Positions 1 to 7,791 of a stretch of 64,000 bases of DNA are shown piece after piece. The stretch is from the NCBI RefSeq assembly GCF_001676615.1, contig NZ_LYXZ01000025.1:1-64000 (forward strand). Reading direction: 5' to 3'. A model generated the notes under the pieces. That model worked only from the letters and a program-made list of their open reading frames with translations. It ran no database searches and was not told the DNA's origin. Made by a program: the position numbers and the translations under genes. Source of the stretch: Labrys sp. WJW (lineage in GTDB: Bacteria > Pseudomonadota > Alphaproteobacteria > Rhizobiales > Labraceae). Each line of letters starts with the position of its first letter. Position 1 is the stretch's first letter.

Positions 1-96
1 GAGCCTGATCTGTGAATCAGACTCGATGCTGTAAGTTCTTGTTGTCGCATCTCTTTTGCCGAAAACCGGCACCCACTTTTCGGCGCGATGCTCTAG
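1..96. repeat. Dispersed intergenic repeat, family A (copy 1, cut by window start)
   Basis: This AT-richer block holds a TGATCTGTGAATCA dyad, then GCCGAAAACCGG and CCACTTTTCGGC, and ends in GATGCTCTAG. The same order of motifs recurs at 26387-26488 with few changes. GCCGAAAA and TTTTCGGC can pair, so a transcript would fold. It carries no ORF of its own. I infer a mobile-type or structural intergenic repeat of the kind common in Rhizobiales. Confidence 0.75.
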
Positions 97-132
97 AACG
101 ATCAGCTACCTAAACCGTCGGATGGAAGTGCC

Positions 133-236
133 GACCTTTGTCATGCCCGGGCTTGACCCGGGCATCCAGAACCTTGGCAACCAGGTCGGTGAGGTAAGAC
201 TGGATTGCCGGGTCAAGCCCGGCAATGACAAAGGTC
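133..236. repeat. Dispersed inverted repeat, family B (copy 1)
   Basis: The left arm begins GACCTTTGTCATGCC and the right arm ends GGCAATGACAAAGGTC, so the ends are inverted copies of each other. Inside lie GGGCTTGACCCGG and GGGTCAAGCCCGG. A second copy is at 12414-12517. It sits just beyond the thrS stop codon and could act as a 3' hairpin for that transcript, but no T-tract follows. Confidence 0.8.
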
Positions 237-269
237 GAGCCGCCATGGTGCAGGAAGGCGTTTGCCGAT

Positions 270-2222
270 CTAGCGGCGCAGGTCCGGAGGGGTCGCTTCC
301 TTGGTGAGTTCGGCGATCGCCTCGTCGAGCGGCAGCACCGACTGGGCCTGGGAGCCGAGGCGGCGGATCGAGACGGTGCGTTCCGCGCCTTCCTTCTTGC
401 CGAGGGCGAAGATGACCGGGGTCTTGGCGAGCGAATGCTCGCGGACCTTGTAGTTGATCTTCTCGTTGCGCAGATCGATTTCGGCGCGCAGACCCGCAGC
501 CCTGAGGGCCGCGACGACCTCCTGGGCATAATCGTCGGCATCCGAGGTGATCGTGCACACCATCACCTGCTCGGGCGCCAGCCAGAGCGGGAAATGCCCG
601 GCATGGTTCTCGATCAGGATGCCGAGGAAACGCTCCATCGAACCGCAGATGGCACGATGGATCATCACCGGAGTCTTCTTCTCGCCGTCCGAATCCACGA
701 AGAAGGCACCGAAGCGTTCCGGCAGATTAAAGTCGACCTGCGTGGTGCCGCACTGCCAGTCACGGCCGATGGCGTCCTTGAGGGTGTATTCGAACTTCGG
801 CCCGTAGAAGGCGCCTTCGCCCGGATTGATGCCGGTCTTGATACGCCCGCCGGACTGCTCCTCGATCTGTTCGAGCACCCGCATCATCACCTCTTCGGCA
901 CGGTCCCAGAGCTCGTCGGAACCGACGCGCTTCTCCGGCCGGGTCGAGAGCTTGACCACGATCTCGTCGAAGCCGAAATCGGCATAGGTCGACAGGATGA
1001 GATCGTTGATCTTCAGGCATTCGGCCGCCATCTGCTCGTCGGTGCAGAAGATGTGGGCATCGTCCTGGGTGAAGCCGCGCACACGCATCAACCCGTGCAG
1101 GGCGCCCGAGGGCTCATAGCGATGCACGGCGCCGAACTCGGCCAGGCGCATCGGCAGGTCGCGATAGGACTTCAGGCCGTGCTTGAAGATCTGCAGGTGG
1201 CCCGGGCAGTTCATCGGCTTGATCGCGAAGATGCGGTCGTCATCCGTGTCCTCGCCGGCCGATTTGGCCATGAACATGTTCTCGCGGTACCAGCCCCAAT
1301 GGCCGGAGATCTCCCACAGATGCTTGTCGAGCAGCTGCGGGGCATTGACCTCCTTGTAGTCGGCCTTCAGGCGCCGGCGCATATAGGCGATCAGCTCCTG
1401 GAAGATCGTCCAGCCCTTGCCGTGCCAGAACACCACGCCGGGGCCTTCCTCCTGGAAGTGGAACAGGTCCATCTCCCGGCCCAGGCGGCGATGGTCGCGC
1501 TTTTCGGCTTCCTCGATCTGCTTGAGATAGGCGTCCAGTTCCTCCTGGTTGCGCCAGGCGGTGGCGTAGATGCGGGTCAGCATCGGGTTGTTCGAGTCGC
1601 CGCGCCAATAGGCGCCGGCCACCTTCATCAGCTTGAAGGCGGTACCGATCTGGCCGGTCGAGACCATATGCGGGCCACGGCAGAGATCGAACCAGTTGTC
1701 CTGGTAATAGATCTTCAGGTCCTGGTCGGCGGGGATGGCTTCCACCAGCTCGACCTTGAACTTCTCGCCCTTGTCGGCGAACACCTGCTTGGCCTTGTCA
1801 CGGCTCCAGATCTCGCGGGTGAAAGGGGCGTTGCGCGCGATGATCTCGCGCATCTTCGCCTCGATCTTCGGGAAGTCTTCCGAAGAGAAGGGCTCGGCTC
1901 GATGGAAATCGTAATAGAAGCCGTTCTCGATCACCGGGCCGATGGTGACCTGGGTATCGGGCCAGAGCGACTGCACGGCCTCAGCCATGACATGCGCGGC
2001 ATCATGGCGGATCAGCTCCAGGGCTTCCGGGCTCTCGCGGGTGACGATCTCGATGCGGGCATCGCTGCCGATCTCCTCGGCGAGGTCGGTCAGGACCCCG
2101 TCGAGCTTCATGGCGATGGACTTCTTGGCGAGGGATTTGGAGATGCCCTCGGCAACCGCCTTGCCGGTCACGCCGGCCTCGTAGGAACGCTGATTGCCAT
2201 CGGGAAAAGTCAAAACAGGCAT
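270..2222 (-). CDS. thrS: Threonine--tRNA ligase
   Basis: Cytoplasmic class II aminoacyl-tRNA synthetase that charges tRNA-Thr. The 650 residues match the usual bacterial length. The N-terminal TGS-like domain (about 1-60, starting MPVLTFPDG) is followed by the editing domain with an [11 protein letters not shown] segment, the catalytic core with MNCPGH and the motif-2 stretch [13 protein letters not shown], and a C-terminal anticodon-binding domain. An in-frame TTG lies 27 nt further upstream, but I chose the ATG at 2222 because TGGAG lies six bases before it and the protein then starts in the conserved family form. The next gene upstream on the same strand is yidD's neighbour region read in the same direction, with yidD ending 65 bp away. 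Identity is very secure. Confidence 0.98.
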   Translation of the reverse strand: MPVLTFPDGNQRSYEAGVTGKAVAEGISKSLAKKSIAMKLDGVLTDLAEEIGSDARIEIVTRESPEALELIRHDAAHVMAEAVQSLWPDTQVTIGPVIENGFYYDFHRAEPFSSEDFPKIEAKMREIIARNAPFTREIWSRDKAKQVFADKGEKFKVELVEAIPADQDLKIYYQDNWFDLCRGPHMVSTGQIGTAFKLMKVAGAYWRGDSNNPMLTRIYATAWRNQEELDAYLKQIEEAEKRDHRRLGREMDLFHFQEEGPGVVFWHGKGWTIFQELIAYMRRRLKADYKEVNAPQLLDKHLWEISGHWGWYRENMFMAKSAGEDTDDDRIFAIKPMNCPGHLQIFKHGLKSYRDLPMRLAEFGAVHRYEPSGALHGLMRVRGFTQDDAHIFCTDEQMAAECLKINDLILSTYADFGFDEIVVKLSTRPEKRVGSDELWDRAEEVMMRVLEQIEEQSGGRIKTGINPGEGAFYGPKFEYTLKDAIGRDWQCGTTQVDFNLPERFGAFFVDSDGEKKTPVMIHRAICGSMERFLGILIENHAGHFPLWLAPEQVMVCTITSDADDYAQEVVAALRAAGLRAEIDLRNEKINYKVREHSLAKTPVIFALGKKEGAERTVSIRRLGSQAQSVLPLDEAIAELTKEATPPDLRR

Positions 2223-2286
2223 AGTTTTCTCCAGGCTCACTCCTGCCAACCAAGCAGGTAAGCGATTTCAGGTGATAGAGGAGAGG

Positions 2287-2607
2287 CTACTGCCCCTCGT
2301 CGCAGGTAAAAGGCCGCCGGCGGCCATAGCGCCACGGTCTATACCAGCTGGTGTCGGCGGGCAATCGTTCCGGCACGGGATCGATGCCCGATCCACCCCA
2401 GGGATGGCAGCGGCAGATCCGGGCCAGGCCCATCCAGCCGCCTGCCCACAGGCCATGGCGTTCGATCGCCTCGTCGGCAAATTCCGAGCAGCTCGGAAAA
2501 TAGCGGCATTGCCGCCCGATCAGGGCCGAAAGCGTGACCTGATAGGTGCGGATGAGGAGACGGGCGGCGGTGCGCGGCCAGGTCGTGGCGAGAGGCGACA
2601 GGTGCAA
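2287..2607 (-). CDS. yidD: Membrane protein insertion efficiency factor YidD
   Basis: Small inner-membrane-associated protein (106 aa) of the YidD family, thought to help YidC-dependent insertion of membrane proteins. The family core is plain: RTYQVTLSALIGRQCRYFPS, then CSEFADEAIERHG, then the WMGLARICRCHPWGGSG segment. The protein carries several cysteines (CRYFPSC, CRCHPW) typical of the family. The reading frame has no ATG near the expected N-terminus; the best start is a TTG at 2607 preceded by GGAGG only three bases away, so the exact start is uncertain. It is co-directional with thrS 65 bp downstream, an arrangement common in alphaproteobacteria. Confidence 0.93.
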   Translation of the reverse strand: MHLSPLATTWPRTAARLLIRTYQVTLSALIGRQCRYFPSCSEFADEAIERHGLWAGGWMGLARICRCHPWGGSGIDPVPERLPADTSWYRPWRYGRRRPFTCDEGQ

Positions 2608-2629
2608 GGCCCTCCGGATGGGACCGGCG

Positions 2630-2959
2630 TCAAAGTTCGAGTGCGATGTCGGTCTGGAGGGTCTCGACGATCTCGATCATGCGCCGGACCTGGTCGAAGG
2701 CCGATTGCAGCCTTTCTTCGAGCTCGATGAGTTCGTTGAGTGAGGTGACGGTGAACTTGGTTCCGCGCAGGAATTCGCTGCGCTTGAGGGAAAGGCTGCG
2801 ATCCGCCCAGATGGATTTATAGGCGAGCACCAGTTCATCAGGATACCCCTTGAACAAGGCGACAAGATCCTTGTCCGTCTCGATACGGCTATGAACTTCG
2901 AACTTCTTGCCGCCGATCAGCCCCGACTTGACGTTTCGCCGCAGGATCAGTTTCAACAT
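2630..2959 (-). CDS. Conserved hypothetical protein, 109 aa
   Basis: I do not recognise a family. The protein starts MLKLILRRNVKSGLIGGKKF and is soluble in character with no signal peptide or membrane segment. A C-terminal half rich in Glu/Leu (ELIELEERLQSAFDQVRRM) should form a long amphipathic helix or coiled coil. It lies 22 bp upstream of yidD on the same strand, so it is probably co-transcribed with yidD and thrS. Codon use resembles its neighbours and the ATG at 2959 is the only plausible start. A regulatory or partner role for the small operon is possible but not shown by the sequence. Confidence 0.7.
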   Translation of the reverse strand: MLKLILRRNVKSGLIGGKKFEVHSRIETDKDLVALFKGYPDELVLAYKSIWADRSLSLKRSEFLRGTKFTVTSLNELIELEERLQSAFDQVRRMIEIVETLQTDIALEL

Positions 2960-2977
2960 GGGCGCCCCCGTCCTTAC

Positions 2978-3078
2978 CTAGAGCAAAGCGCGTTCAAGCG
3001 TGAACGGCAATTGACTCAAACTTCTCGTTCCGGCGCGTCTTTGCGATTCTTGATGATGTCGCTAAATCACAAAACGCT
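2978..3078. repeat. Dispersed intergenic repeat, family D (copy 1)
   Basis: Starts CTAGAGCAAAGCGCGTTC with an adjacent GTGAACG, passes through GCGTCTTTGCGATTC and ends AAATCACAAAACGCT. Read on the minus strand it matches 25779-25904, and weaker copies are at 41642-41740 and 62661-62760. Together with the family F repeat it fills the 315-bp gap between 2960 and 3274, where I see no gene. Confidence 0.7.
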
Positions 3079-3163
3079 CGAAACGAGATGCTCATTTCCG
3101 GAAAAACCGGCAAGTTCAAGGGCAGAATGGGGCTTTTCCGTTACAATGCGCAAGAGGCCGTGT

Positions 3164-3257
3164 GTTTCCTGGGATCGCTGGCTTCCAGCCTGCATCTTCC
3201 TCTCCAGCGGACAAAGCGTTCCCAAGAGCAGGCTGGAAGCCTGCGATCCCAGGAAAC
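3164..3257. repeat. Inverted repeat, family F
   Basis: Left arm GTTTCCTGGGATCGCTGGC plus TTCCAGCCTGC, right arm GCAGGCTGGAA plus GCCTGCGATCCCAGGAAAC. The arms are about 30 bp and nearly perfect inverse complements around a 34-bp centre. It sits 17 bp past the stop codon of the IscU-like gene and may serve as its 3' hairpin. Only one copy is present in the window. Confidence 0.75.
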
Positions 3258-3274
3258 GCGCTGGAAGGACCAGC

Positions 3275-3712
3275 CTACTCCGCAGCCTTCGCCTCGATGC
3301 TGTCGAAAGCGGAGACCACTGCATCGAAAGTGAGCAAAGTGGAGGCGTGACGGGCCTTGAAGTCGCGCACCGGTTCCAGCACCGCAGCTTCGGCAAAACG
3401 GCCCTCGGGAGGCGGACCGTTTTCCTTGAGCATGCGACGCATGGTCTCGCGCGCCGCGCGCAATTCATCTGCGCTGGCACCGATGATGTTGCGGGCCATG
3501 ATGGAGGAGGAGGCCTGTCCGAGGGCACAGGCCTTTACGATATGGGCGAAATCGGAGACCTTGCCGTCCTCAACCGCCAGCTCCACCGAGACGGTGGAGC
3601 CGCACAGTTTGGAATGGGCCGTGGCTGCGGCATCTGCGCGCGGCAGATGGCCGATACGCGGAATATTGGCTGCCAATTCGAGGATACGTTTATTATAGAC
3701 GTCGTCGAGCAT
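3275..3712 (-). CDS. IscU/NifU-like iron-sulfur cluster assembly scaffold protein
   Basis: 145-residue member of the IscU/NifU N-terminal family, which holds nascent Fe-S clusters in the cytoplasm. It has the first cluster cysteine in SKLCGST (C37) and the second in KACALGQASSS (C62). The position where IscU has its third cysteine reads FKARHASTLL (around 119-128), so that ligand is missing or replaced by His/Ala/Ser. In rhizobia this shortened type is usually found beside folE, as here, where folE is divergent 141 bp away. The ATG at 3712 is the only sensible start, though no clear Shine-Dalgarno is seen. It may be a carrier or sulfur-relay variant rather than the main scaffold. Confidence 0.85.
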   Translation of the reverse strand: MLDDVYNKRILELAANIPRIGHLPRADAAATAHSKLCGSTVSVELAVEDGKVSDFAHIVKACALGQASSSIMARNIIGASADELRAARETMRRMLKENGPPPEGRFAEAAVLEPVRDFKARHASTLLTFDAVVSAFDSIEAKAAE

Positions 3713-3853
3713 GGGGGACGCTTGATTGTATGCGCTTCGTTCTCAACTATATAGGCATGAATGGGTCGGTTGGGGAGGGGTGTTCTCCAGGCCGGTATGA
3801 TCTAAGGCCGCAAGGCGGATTTTGACGATCTGTCTTGACGGTGGGAGTAGCTT

Positions 3854-4504
3854 TTGATGGATGCACTGGTGGATAAGCCTGCGGCCAAGTTGGAACGTGA
3901 TGACACGGTCCATGCCCCGCTGCCTCGCCCGACGCGCAAGGAAGCCGAAGCCGCCGTGCGGACGCTGATCCAGTGGGCCGGCGACGATCCGGATCGCGAA
4001 GGGCTGGTCGATACGCCCAAGCGGGTGGTCAAGGCCTGGCGCGAGATGTTCAAGGGCTACGAGCACGACGCCGGCGAAGAACTCGACACCATCTTCGAGG
4101 AAGTCGGCGGCTATGACGACATGGTGCTGGTGCGCGACATTCCCTTCTACTCCCATTGCGAACACCACATCGTGCCGATCCTGGGCCACGCCCATATTGC
4201 CTATTACCCGAGCGGTGGCGTCGTCGGCCTGTCCAAGCTGGCGCGCGTGGTGGAGATCTATGCCCGGCGCCTGCAGACGCAGGAGCATCTCACCGCCAAC
4301 GTCACCCAGGCCATCGAGGAACGCCTCAAGCCGCGAGGACTGGCCGTGATGCTGGAAGCCGAGCATATGTGCATGGCCATGCGCGGCATCCAGAAGCAGG
4401 GCGTTTCGACGGTGACGACTGGCTTCACCGGCATCTTCAAGTCCGAACCACAGCAGCAGATGCACTTCCTGAGCTTGGTACAGCGCGCCTACAAGGCACG
4501 CTGA
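3854..4504 (+). CDS. folE: GTP cyclohydrolase I
   Basis: Converts GTP to 7,8-dihydroneopterin triphosphate, the first step of folate (and queuosine/pterin) synthesis; cytoplasmic toroid enzyme. The 216 residues fit the family. Zinc ligands are visible as C101 and H104 in [16 protein letters not shown] and C172 in [29 protein letters not shown] and LTANVTQAI are standard. A variable N-terminus of about 25 residues precedes the conserved helix. The gene is divergent from the IscU-like gene and followed 148 bp later by an aldehyde dehydrogenase and then hisI. GGTGGGAG lies roughly a dozen bases before the ATG. Confidence 0.98.
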   Translation: MMDALVDKPAAKLERDDTVHAPLPRPTRKEAEAAVRTLIQWAGDDPDREGLVDTPKRVVKAWREMFKGYEHDAGEELDTIFEEVGGYDDMVLVRDIPFYSHCEHHIVPILGHAHIAYYPSGGVVGLSKLARVVEIYARRLQTQEHLTANVTQAIEERLKPRGLAVMLEAEHMCMAMRGIQKQGVSTVTTGFTGIFKSEPQQQMHFLSLVQRAYKAR

Positions 4505-4652
4505 GCGACACCCGGCAGCGGGGCTGCTCGTCACGAGCGGTTTCGTTCGGCGTCCGAGCGTCTTATTCCCTTTATGAGTCGTGCTGCACGCTGGAGCGCG
4601 TGTGGCATGGATCGTGCACGGGGTGGGGCAGCCATGTCTCGAAGGAGTACCG

Positions 4653-6284
4653 ATGATGCTGCAATCGACTGAGCTCAAAACGCTGTTCCCGGAAGCCGAG
4701 GATATTCCTGCCGAGTTCCGTCTTCCGGGCGAGATCCATCAGGATCGCGTGCTGGTGAACGGCCAGTTGCAGGCATGGACCGGCGAGAGGCAGAGCGTGA
4801 TCTCGCCCATTCACCTGCGCGATGGGGAAGGGCGGTTGCTGCCGGTCACGCTCGGCTCGATTCCGGTCGGCGGCATCCCGGAGGCAGATGCCGCGCTGGC
4901 CGCCGCGGTCGGCGCCTATGACAATGGCCGCGGCGCCTGGCCGACGATGCGGGTCGCCGATCGCATTACCTGCATGCTCGATTTCATCCGCCAGATGGTG
5001 GCGCGTCGCAGCGAGATCGTGCGGCTGATCATGTGGGAGATCGCCAAGTCGCTGCCGGATGCCGAGAAGGAGTTCGACCGCACCGTCGACTATATGCGCG
5101 CCACCGTCGATGCCGTGCGCAATCTCGACAATGAGAATTCGCGCTTCCAGATCGTTGAGGGCACCATCGGCCAGATCCGCCGCACGCCTCTCGGCGTCGT
5201 GCTCTGCATGGGTCCCTATAATTATCCCTTGAACGAGACCTTCGCCACGCTGATCCCGGCCCTGATCATGGGCAACACCCTGGTGTTCAAGCCGCCGCGC
5301 TTCGGCGTCCTGCTGTTCGAACCGCTGCTGGAGGCGTTCCGGAGCGCCTTCCCGCCCGGCGTGATCAATTTCGTCTATGGCAAGGGGGCGGAAATCGTGC
5401 CGCATCTGCTGGAATCGGGGAAGGTGAACGCGCTCACCCTGATCGGCTCCAGCAAGGTTGCGGACCATCTCAAGAAGTTGCATCCCAAGACCAACCGGCT
5501 GCGCGCCATTCTCGGGCTCGATGCCAAGAATGCCGCCATCGTCCTGGCCGATGCCGATCTGGAACTGGCCGTGAAGGAATGCCTCGCCGGTGCGCTATCC
5601 TTCAACGGCCAGCGCTGCACCGCGCTGAAGATGCTGATCGTCCACCGCTCCATCGTCGATCGCTTCCTGGAACGCTTCACCGAGGAGCTTGCCAAGCTCA
5701 AGATCGGCATGCCCTGGGACAAGGGCGTCAGCATCACGCCGCTGCCCGACAGGGCCAAGACGGACTATATGGCGGCCTGTGTCGAGGATGCCGTGGCCAA
5801 GGGCGCCAGGGTGGTCAATGAAGGCGGAGGGGACGAGGTCGAGACGCTGTTCCGGCCGGCCGTGGTCTATCCGGTCGCCGAAGGCATGAAGCTCTATCGC
5901 GAGGAGCAGTTCGGGCCGATCGTGCCGGTGATGCCCTTCGACGACATCGAGACGGCGCTCGACTATGTCATCACCTCCGAGCACGGCCAGCAGGTCAGCA
6001 TCTTTTCCACCAGCGCCGATGACATCGGCACCCTGGTGGATCCGCTGGTGAACCAGGTCTGCCGGGTCAACATCAACTGCCAGTGCCAGCGCGGACCGGA
6101 TGTCTTCCCCTTCACCGGCCGCAAGGATTCGGCCGAGGGGACACTCTCGGTCACCGATGCGCTGCGCTCCTTCTCAATCCGTTCCATGATCGCCGCCAAG
6201 CAGACCGAGCCCAGCAAGAAGCTGCTCGACGAGATCACCCGCAGCCACAAGTCGAAATTCATCCATACGGACTTCATCTTCTAG
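4653..6284 (+). CDS. GapN-like NADP-dependent glyceraldehyde-3-phosphate dehydrogenase / aldehyde dehydrogenase
   Basis: 543-residue aldehyde dehydrogenase superfamily protein, best fitting the non-phosphorylating NADP-GAPDH group that oxidises glyceraldehyde-3-phosphate to 3-phosphoglycerate in the cytoplasm. Visible parts: the cofactor/active-site stretch CMGPYNYPLNE (N190), KPPRFG, the cysteine nucleophile in FNGQRCTALK (C322), EEQFGPIVPV, and the C-terminal DSAEGTLSVTDALRSFSIR. The general-base glutamate that normally sits about 34 residues before the cysteine is not there: the segment reads ILGLDAKNAAIV (G288, D290). The start is the ATG at 4653 (a second at 4656), after GAAGGAG at 4641-4647. 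It separates folE from hisI, which are usually closer. The exact substrate is inferred. Confidence 0.85.
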   Translation: MMLQSTELKTLFPEAEDIPAEFRLPGEIHQDRVLVNGQLQAWTGERQSVISPIHLRDGEGRLLPVTLGSIPVGGIPEADAALAAAVGAYDNGRGAWPTMRVADRITCMLDFIRQMVARRSEIVRLIMWEIAKSLPDAEKEFDRTVDYMRATVDAVRNLDNENSRFQIVEGTIGQIRRTPLGVVLCMGPYNYPLNETFATLIPALIMGNTLVFKPPRFGVLLFEPLLEAFRSAFPPGVINFVYGKGAEIVPHLLESGKVNALTLIGSSKVADHLKKLHPKTNRLRAILGLDAKNAAIVLADADLELAVKECLAGALSFNGQRCTALKMLIVHRSIVDRFLERFTEELAKLKIGMPWDKGVSITPLPDRAKTDYMAACVEDAVAKGARVVNEGGGDEVETLFRPAVVYPVAEGMKLYREEQFGPIVPVMPFDDIETALDYVITSEHGQQVSIFSTSADDIGTLVDPLVNQVCRVNINCQCQRGPDVFPFTGRKDSAEGTLSVTDALRSFSIRSMIAAKQTEPSKKLLDEITRSHKSKFIHTDFIF

Positions 6285-6293
6285 GGAAGCGCC

Positions 6294-6393
6294 GATAAAT
6301 AAGTGCTGCTGTCATCCCCGGGCTGAGCCGATCTTGAGCGAAGCGAGAGAGGGCGAGGGAAGGGGATGATAGTCTGGAAGCAGTGCATTTATC
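6294..6393. repeat. Intergenic imperfect inverted repeat
   Basis: Left arm GATAAATAAGTGCTGCTG then TCATCCCC; right arm GGGGATGATAG then GCAGTGCATTTATC. The outer arms pair with a few bulges around a GC-rich core containing GAGCGAAGCGAG. It lies immediately after the dehydrogenase stop codon and before hisI. It resembles the other dispersed palindromic units of this window, but no second copy is seen. Confidence 0.6.
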
Positions 6394-6448
6394 CCTCAAC
6401 GTTTCCTAAGCCCGTGCAAATCCTGTCATCCGTTCCGCGAGTATCAGC

Positions 6449-6859
6449 ATGACGACCTCGTTCCCCGCGCCCGGCGACAAAGCCTCCCTGGAGGAAGGCC
6501 TCGTCTTCACGCCGAAATTCGATCGTGACGGCCTGATCACGGTGGTGACGCTCGGCGCCGAACATGGCGAGGTGCTGATGGTCGCGCATATGAACGCGCA
6601 ATCCCTGGCCCGCACGCTGGAGACCGGCGAAGCCTGGTACTGGTCGCGCTCGCGCCAGGCACTCTGGCGCAAGGGCGAGACCTCGGGGCAGTTGCAGCGT
6701 GTGGTGGAACTGCGCACCGATTGCGACCAGGACGCCCTGGTCATGCGCGTCGAGGTCGGCGGCGATGGCGGCTGTTGCCACACCGGCCGCCATTCCTGCT
6801 TCTACCGCGTGGTCAAGAGCGAGGATGGCGGGCCGGCACGGCTGGTGATGGCGGAATAG
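6449..6859 (+). CDS. hisI: Phosphoribosyl-AMP cyclohydrolase
   Basis: Third step of histidine synthesis, opening the purine ring of phosphoribosyl-AMP; cytoplasmic metalloenzyme. 136 residues, monofunctional (no HisE domain). The signature is complete: [16 protein letters not shown] (65-80), the Mg-binding DCDQDA (D91, D93, D95 with zinc ligand C92), and [12 protein letters not shown] (109-120) with the remaining zinc cysteines. The ATG at 6449 gives the usual N-terminus, although the upstream Shine-Dalgarno is weak. The rhizobial context folE...hisI is kept, with the GapN-like gene inserted between. Confidence 0.97.
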   Translation: MTTSFPAPGDKASLEEGLVFTPKFDRDGLITVVTLGAEHGEVLMVAHMNAQSLARTLETGEAWYWSRSRQALWRKGETSGQLQRVVELRTDCDQDALVMRVEVGGDGGCCHTGRHSCFYRVVKSEDGGPARLVMAE

Positions 6860-6939
6860 TGCCAGCCTGCAAGAAGACTGACCAATCGAAGTTGGGCGGT
6901 CCCAGGAAGTGTCTTCCCAGCAGGGTACACATCCTCCGT

Positions 6940-7278
6940 TCACTTCTCCACGAAAGCCTTGAGGCGGGCGAAGGCGGCATCCCACTGCGCGGAGACTTCG
7001 TCGAGATAGGAGCGCGCGGCCTCGATCGGTTCCGGGCGATAGGCAAACTGGGTCTCGCGCCCGACACGAAGGCTGGAGACCAGTCCCGCCCCTTCCAGGA
7101 CATGCAGATGCTTGGTGATGGCCTGGCGCGTCAGGCGCGTGTCGGTCGACAATTTGGCGATCGATTGCGCCTGCCCGCCGCTGAGCCGGCCAAGCAAGGA
7201 CAGCCGGGTCGGGTCTCCCAGCGCGGCAAAGGTCGCCGCATGGTCTTGGGGCGGTGGGGCGATATCAAGTCTCGACAT
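6940..7278 (-). CDS. ArsR-family winged-helix transcriptional regulator
   Basis: 112-residue DNA-binding protein: FAALGDPTRLSLLGRLSGG (about 15-33), the recognition region TRLTRQAITKHLHVLEGAGL (about 48-67) and a wing with RVGRETQFAYRPEPIEAA. It lacks the cysteine/histidine metal box of arsenic or zinc sensors, so it belongs to the ArsR group that is paired with SRPBCC proteins. Its start codon overlaps the end of the SRPBCC gene by 14 bases, so the two are translated from one mRNA. It probably represses its own operon through the twin GCAACC-N4-GGTTGC sites upstream. The inducer is unknown. Confidence 0.9.
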   Translation of the reverse strand: MSRLDIAPPPQDHAATFAALGDPTRLSLLGRLSGGQAQSIAKLSTDTRLTRQAITKHLHVLEGAGLVSSLRVGRETQFAYRPEPIEAARSYLDEVSAQWDAAFARLKAFVEK

Positions 7279-7711
7279 GGGTTTTGATGTTTCTCACTTG
7301 CTCCGCCCAGCCGCCATCGTTCATGCGGAAGGCTTCGGCCCGGCGGTGGGTCGGAATGGCGTCGAACCCGGACTCGATCACGCTGAGATGCGTCCCTGCC
7401 CCTTCCGGCCGTAGATGAAATTCAACCAAAGTCGGCTTTTCTTTCGAATAGTCGACATCCGGATCGACGGCGTAGGGATGCCAGGTGAAGGAGAACAGGC
7501 GGGGCTTGTCCATGCTGACGACCTTGGCCTCCCAGGCGACATGCTCATAGCCTGGATAGGTGATGTGGCCGCGCGAGATCTGGCCGGGCACGAAAGGTCC
7601 GTCCAGCTTGACCCGGAACCACGTGCCGAATTCCTCGTGATCGGTCAGGGCACGCCACACACGGTCGATGGAAGCGTTCAGCGCGATGGTCTTTTCGATA
7701 CGATCTGACAT
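7265..7711 (-). CDS. SRPBCC (AHSA1-type) domain protein
   Basis: 148-residue START/AHSA1-like fold with a hydrophobic ligand cavity; the family has no single reaction. N-terminal IEKTIALNASIDRVWRALTD and the later FGTWFRVKLDGPFVPGQ and FSFTWHPYA are typical. I place the start at 7711, eight bases after a perfect AGGAGG, rather than at the in-frame codon 24 bases upstream. It is the first gene of a two-gene operon with ArsR. In this widespread pair the SRPBCC protein is often supposed to bind or process the small molecule that the regulator senses; that is inference here. Confidence 0.9.
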   Translation of the reverse strand: MSDRIEKTIALNASIDRVWRALTDHEEFGTWFRVKLDGPFVPGQISRGHITYPGYEHVAWEAKVVSMDKPRLFSFTWHPYAVDPDVDYSKEKPTLVEFHLRPEGAGTHLSVIESGFDAIPTHRRAEAFRMNDGGWAEQVRNIKTHVET

Positions 7712-7715
7712 AATT

Positions 7716-7731
7716 GCAACCTCCTGGTTGC
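7716..7731. promoter_or_regulatory. Probable ArsR operator O1 (over the ribosome binding site)
   Basis: Perfect dyad GCAACC-TCCT-GGTTGC. On the coding (minus) strand its centre is the AGGA of the SRPBCC ribosome binding site. An identical 6-4-6 dyad with a TTTT centre is 44 bp away, centre to centre. The distance, near four helical turns, fits cooperative binding of a dimeric regulator. Confidence 0.7.
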
Positions 7732-7734
7732 GCA

Positions 7735-7763
7735 TTTATGCCAGATCGCTTCATGTTGTGCAA
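7735..7763 (-). promoter_or_regulatory. Sigma70-type promoter of the SRPBCC-arsR operon
   Basis: Minus strand: TTGCAC (7763-7758), 17-bp spacer, CATAAA (7740-7735). The -35 box overlaps operator O2 and the start region runs into O1, so bound repressor would block both polymerase binding and early elongation. Confidence 0.6.
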
Positions 7764-7775
7764 CCTTTTGGTTGC
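7760..7775. promoter_or_regulatory. Probable ArsR operator O2 (over the -35 box)
   Basis: Perfect dyad GCAACC-TTTT-GGTTGC, same arms as O1. It lies 17 bp past the stop codon of the MFS gene, so it could also give a weak hairpin in that transcript, but the shared arms and position favour an operator. Confidence 0.7.
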
Positions 7776-7791
7776 TTAACGTGCCGATATA

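Noticed and set aside
225..2261. 678-codon open frame antisense to thrS
   Set aside because: It mirrors the thrS codons; the translation is rich in repeated His/Gly/Asp typical of a GC-rich antisense frame, with no family motif, while thrS is certain.
7760..7775. Terminator for the MHS transporter gene
   Set aside because: A 6-bp stem with no poly-T tail, and an identical dyad lies 44 bp away over the ribosome binding site, so an operator explains it better.
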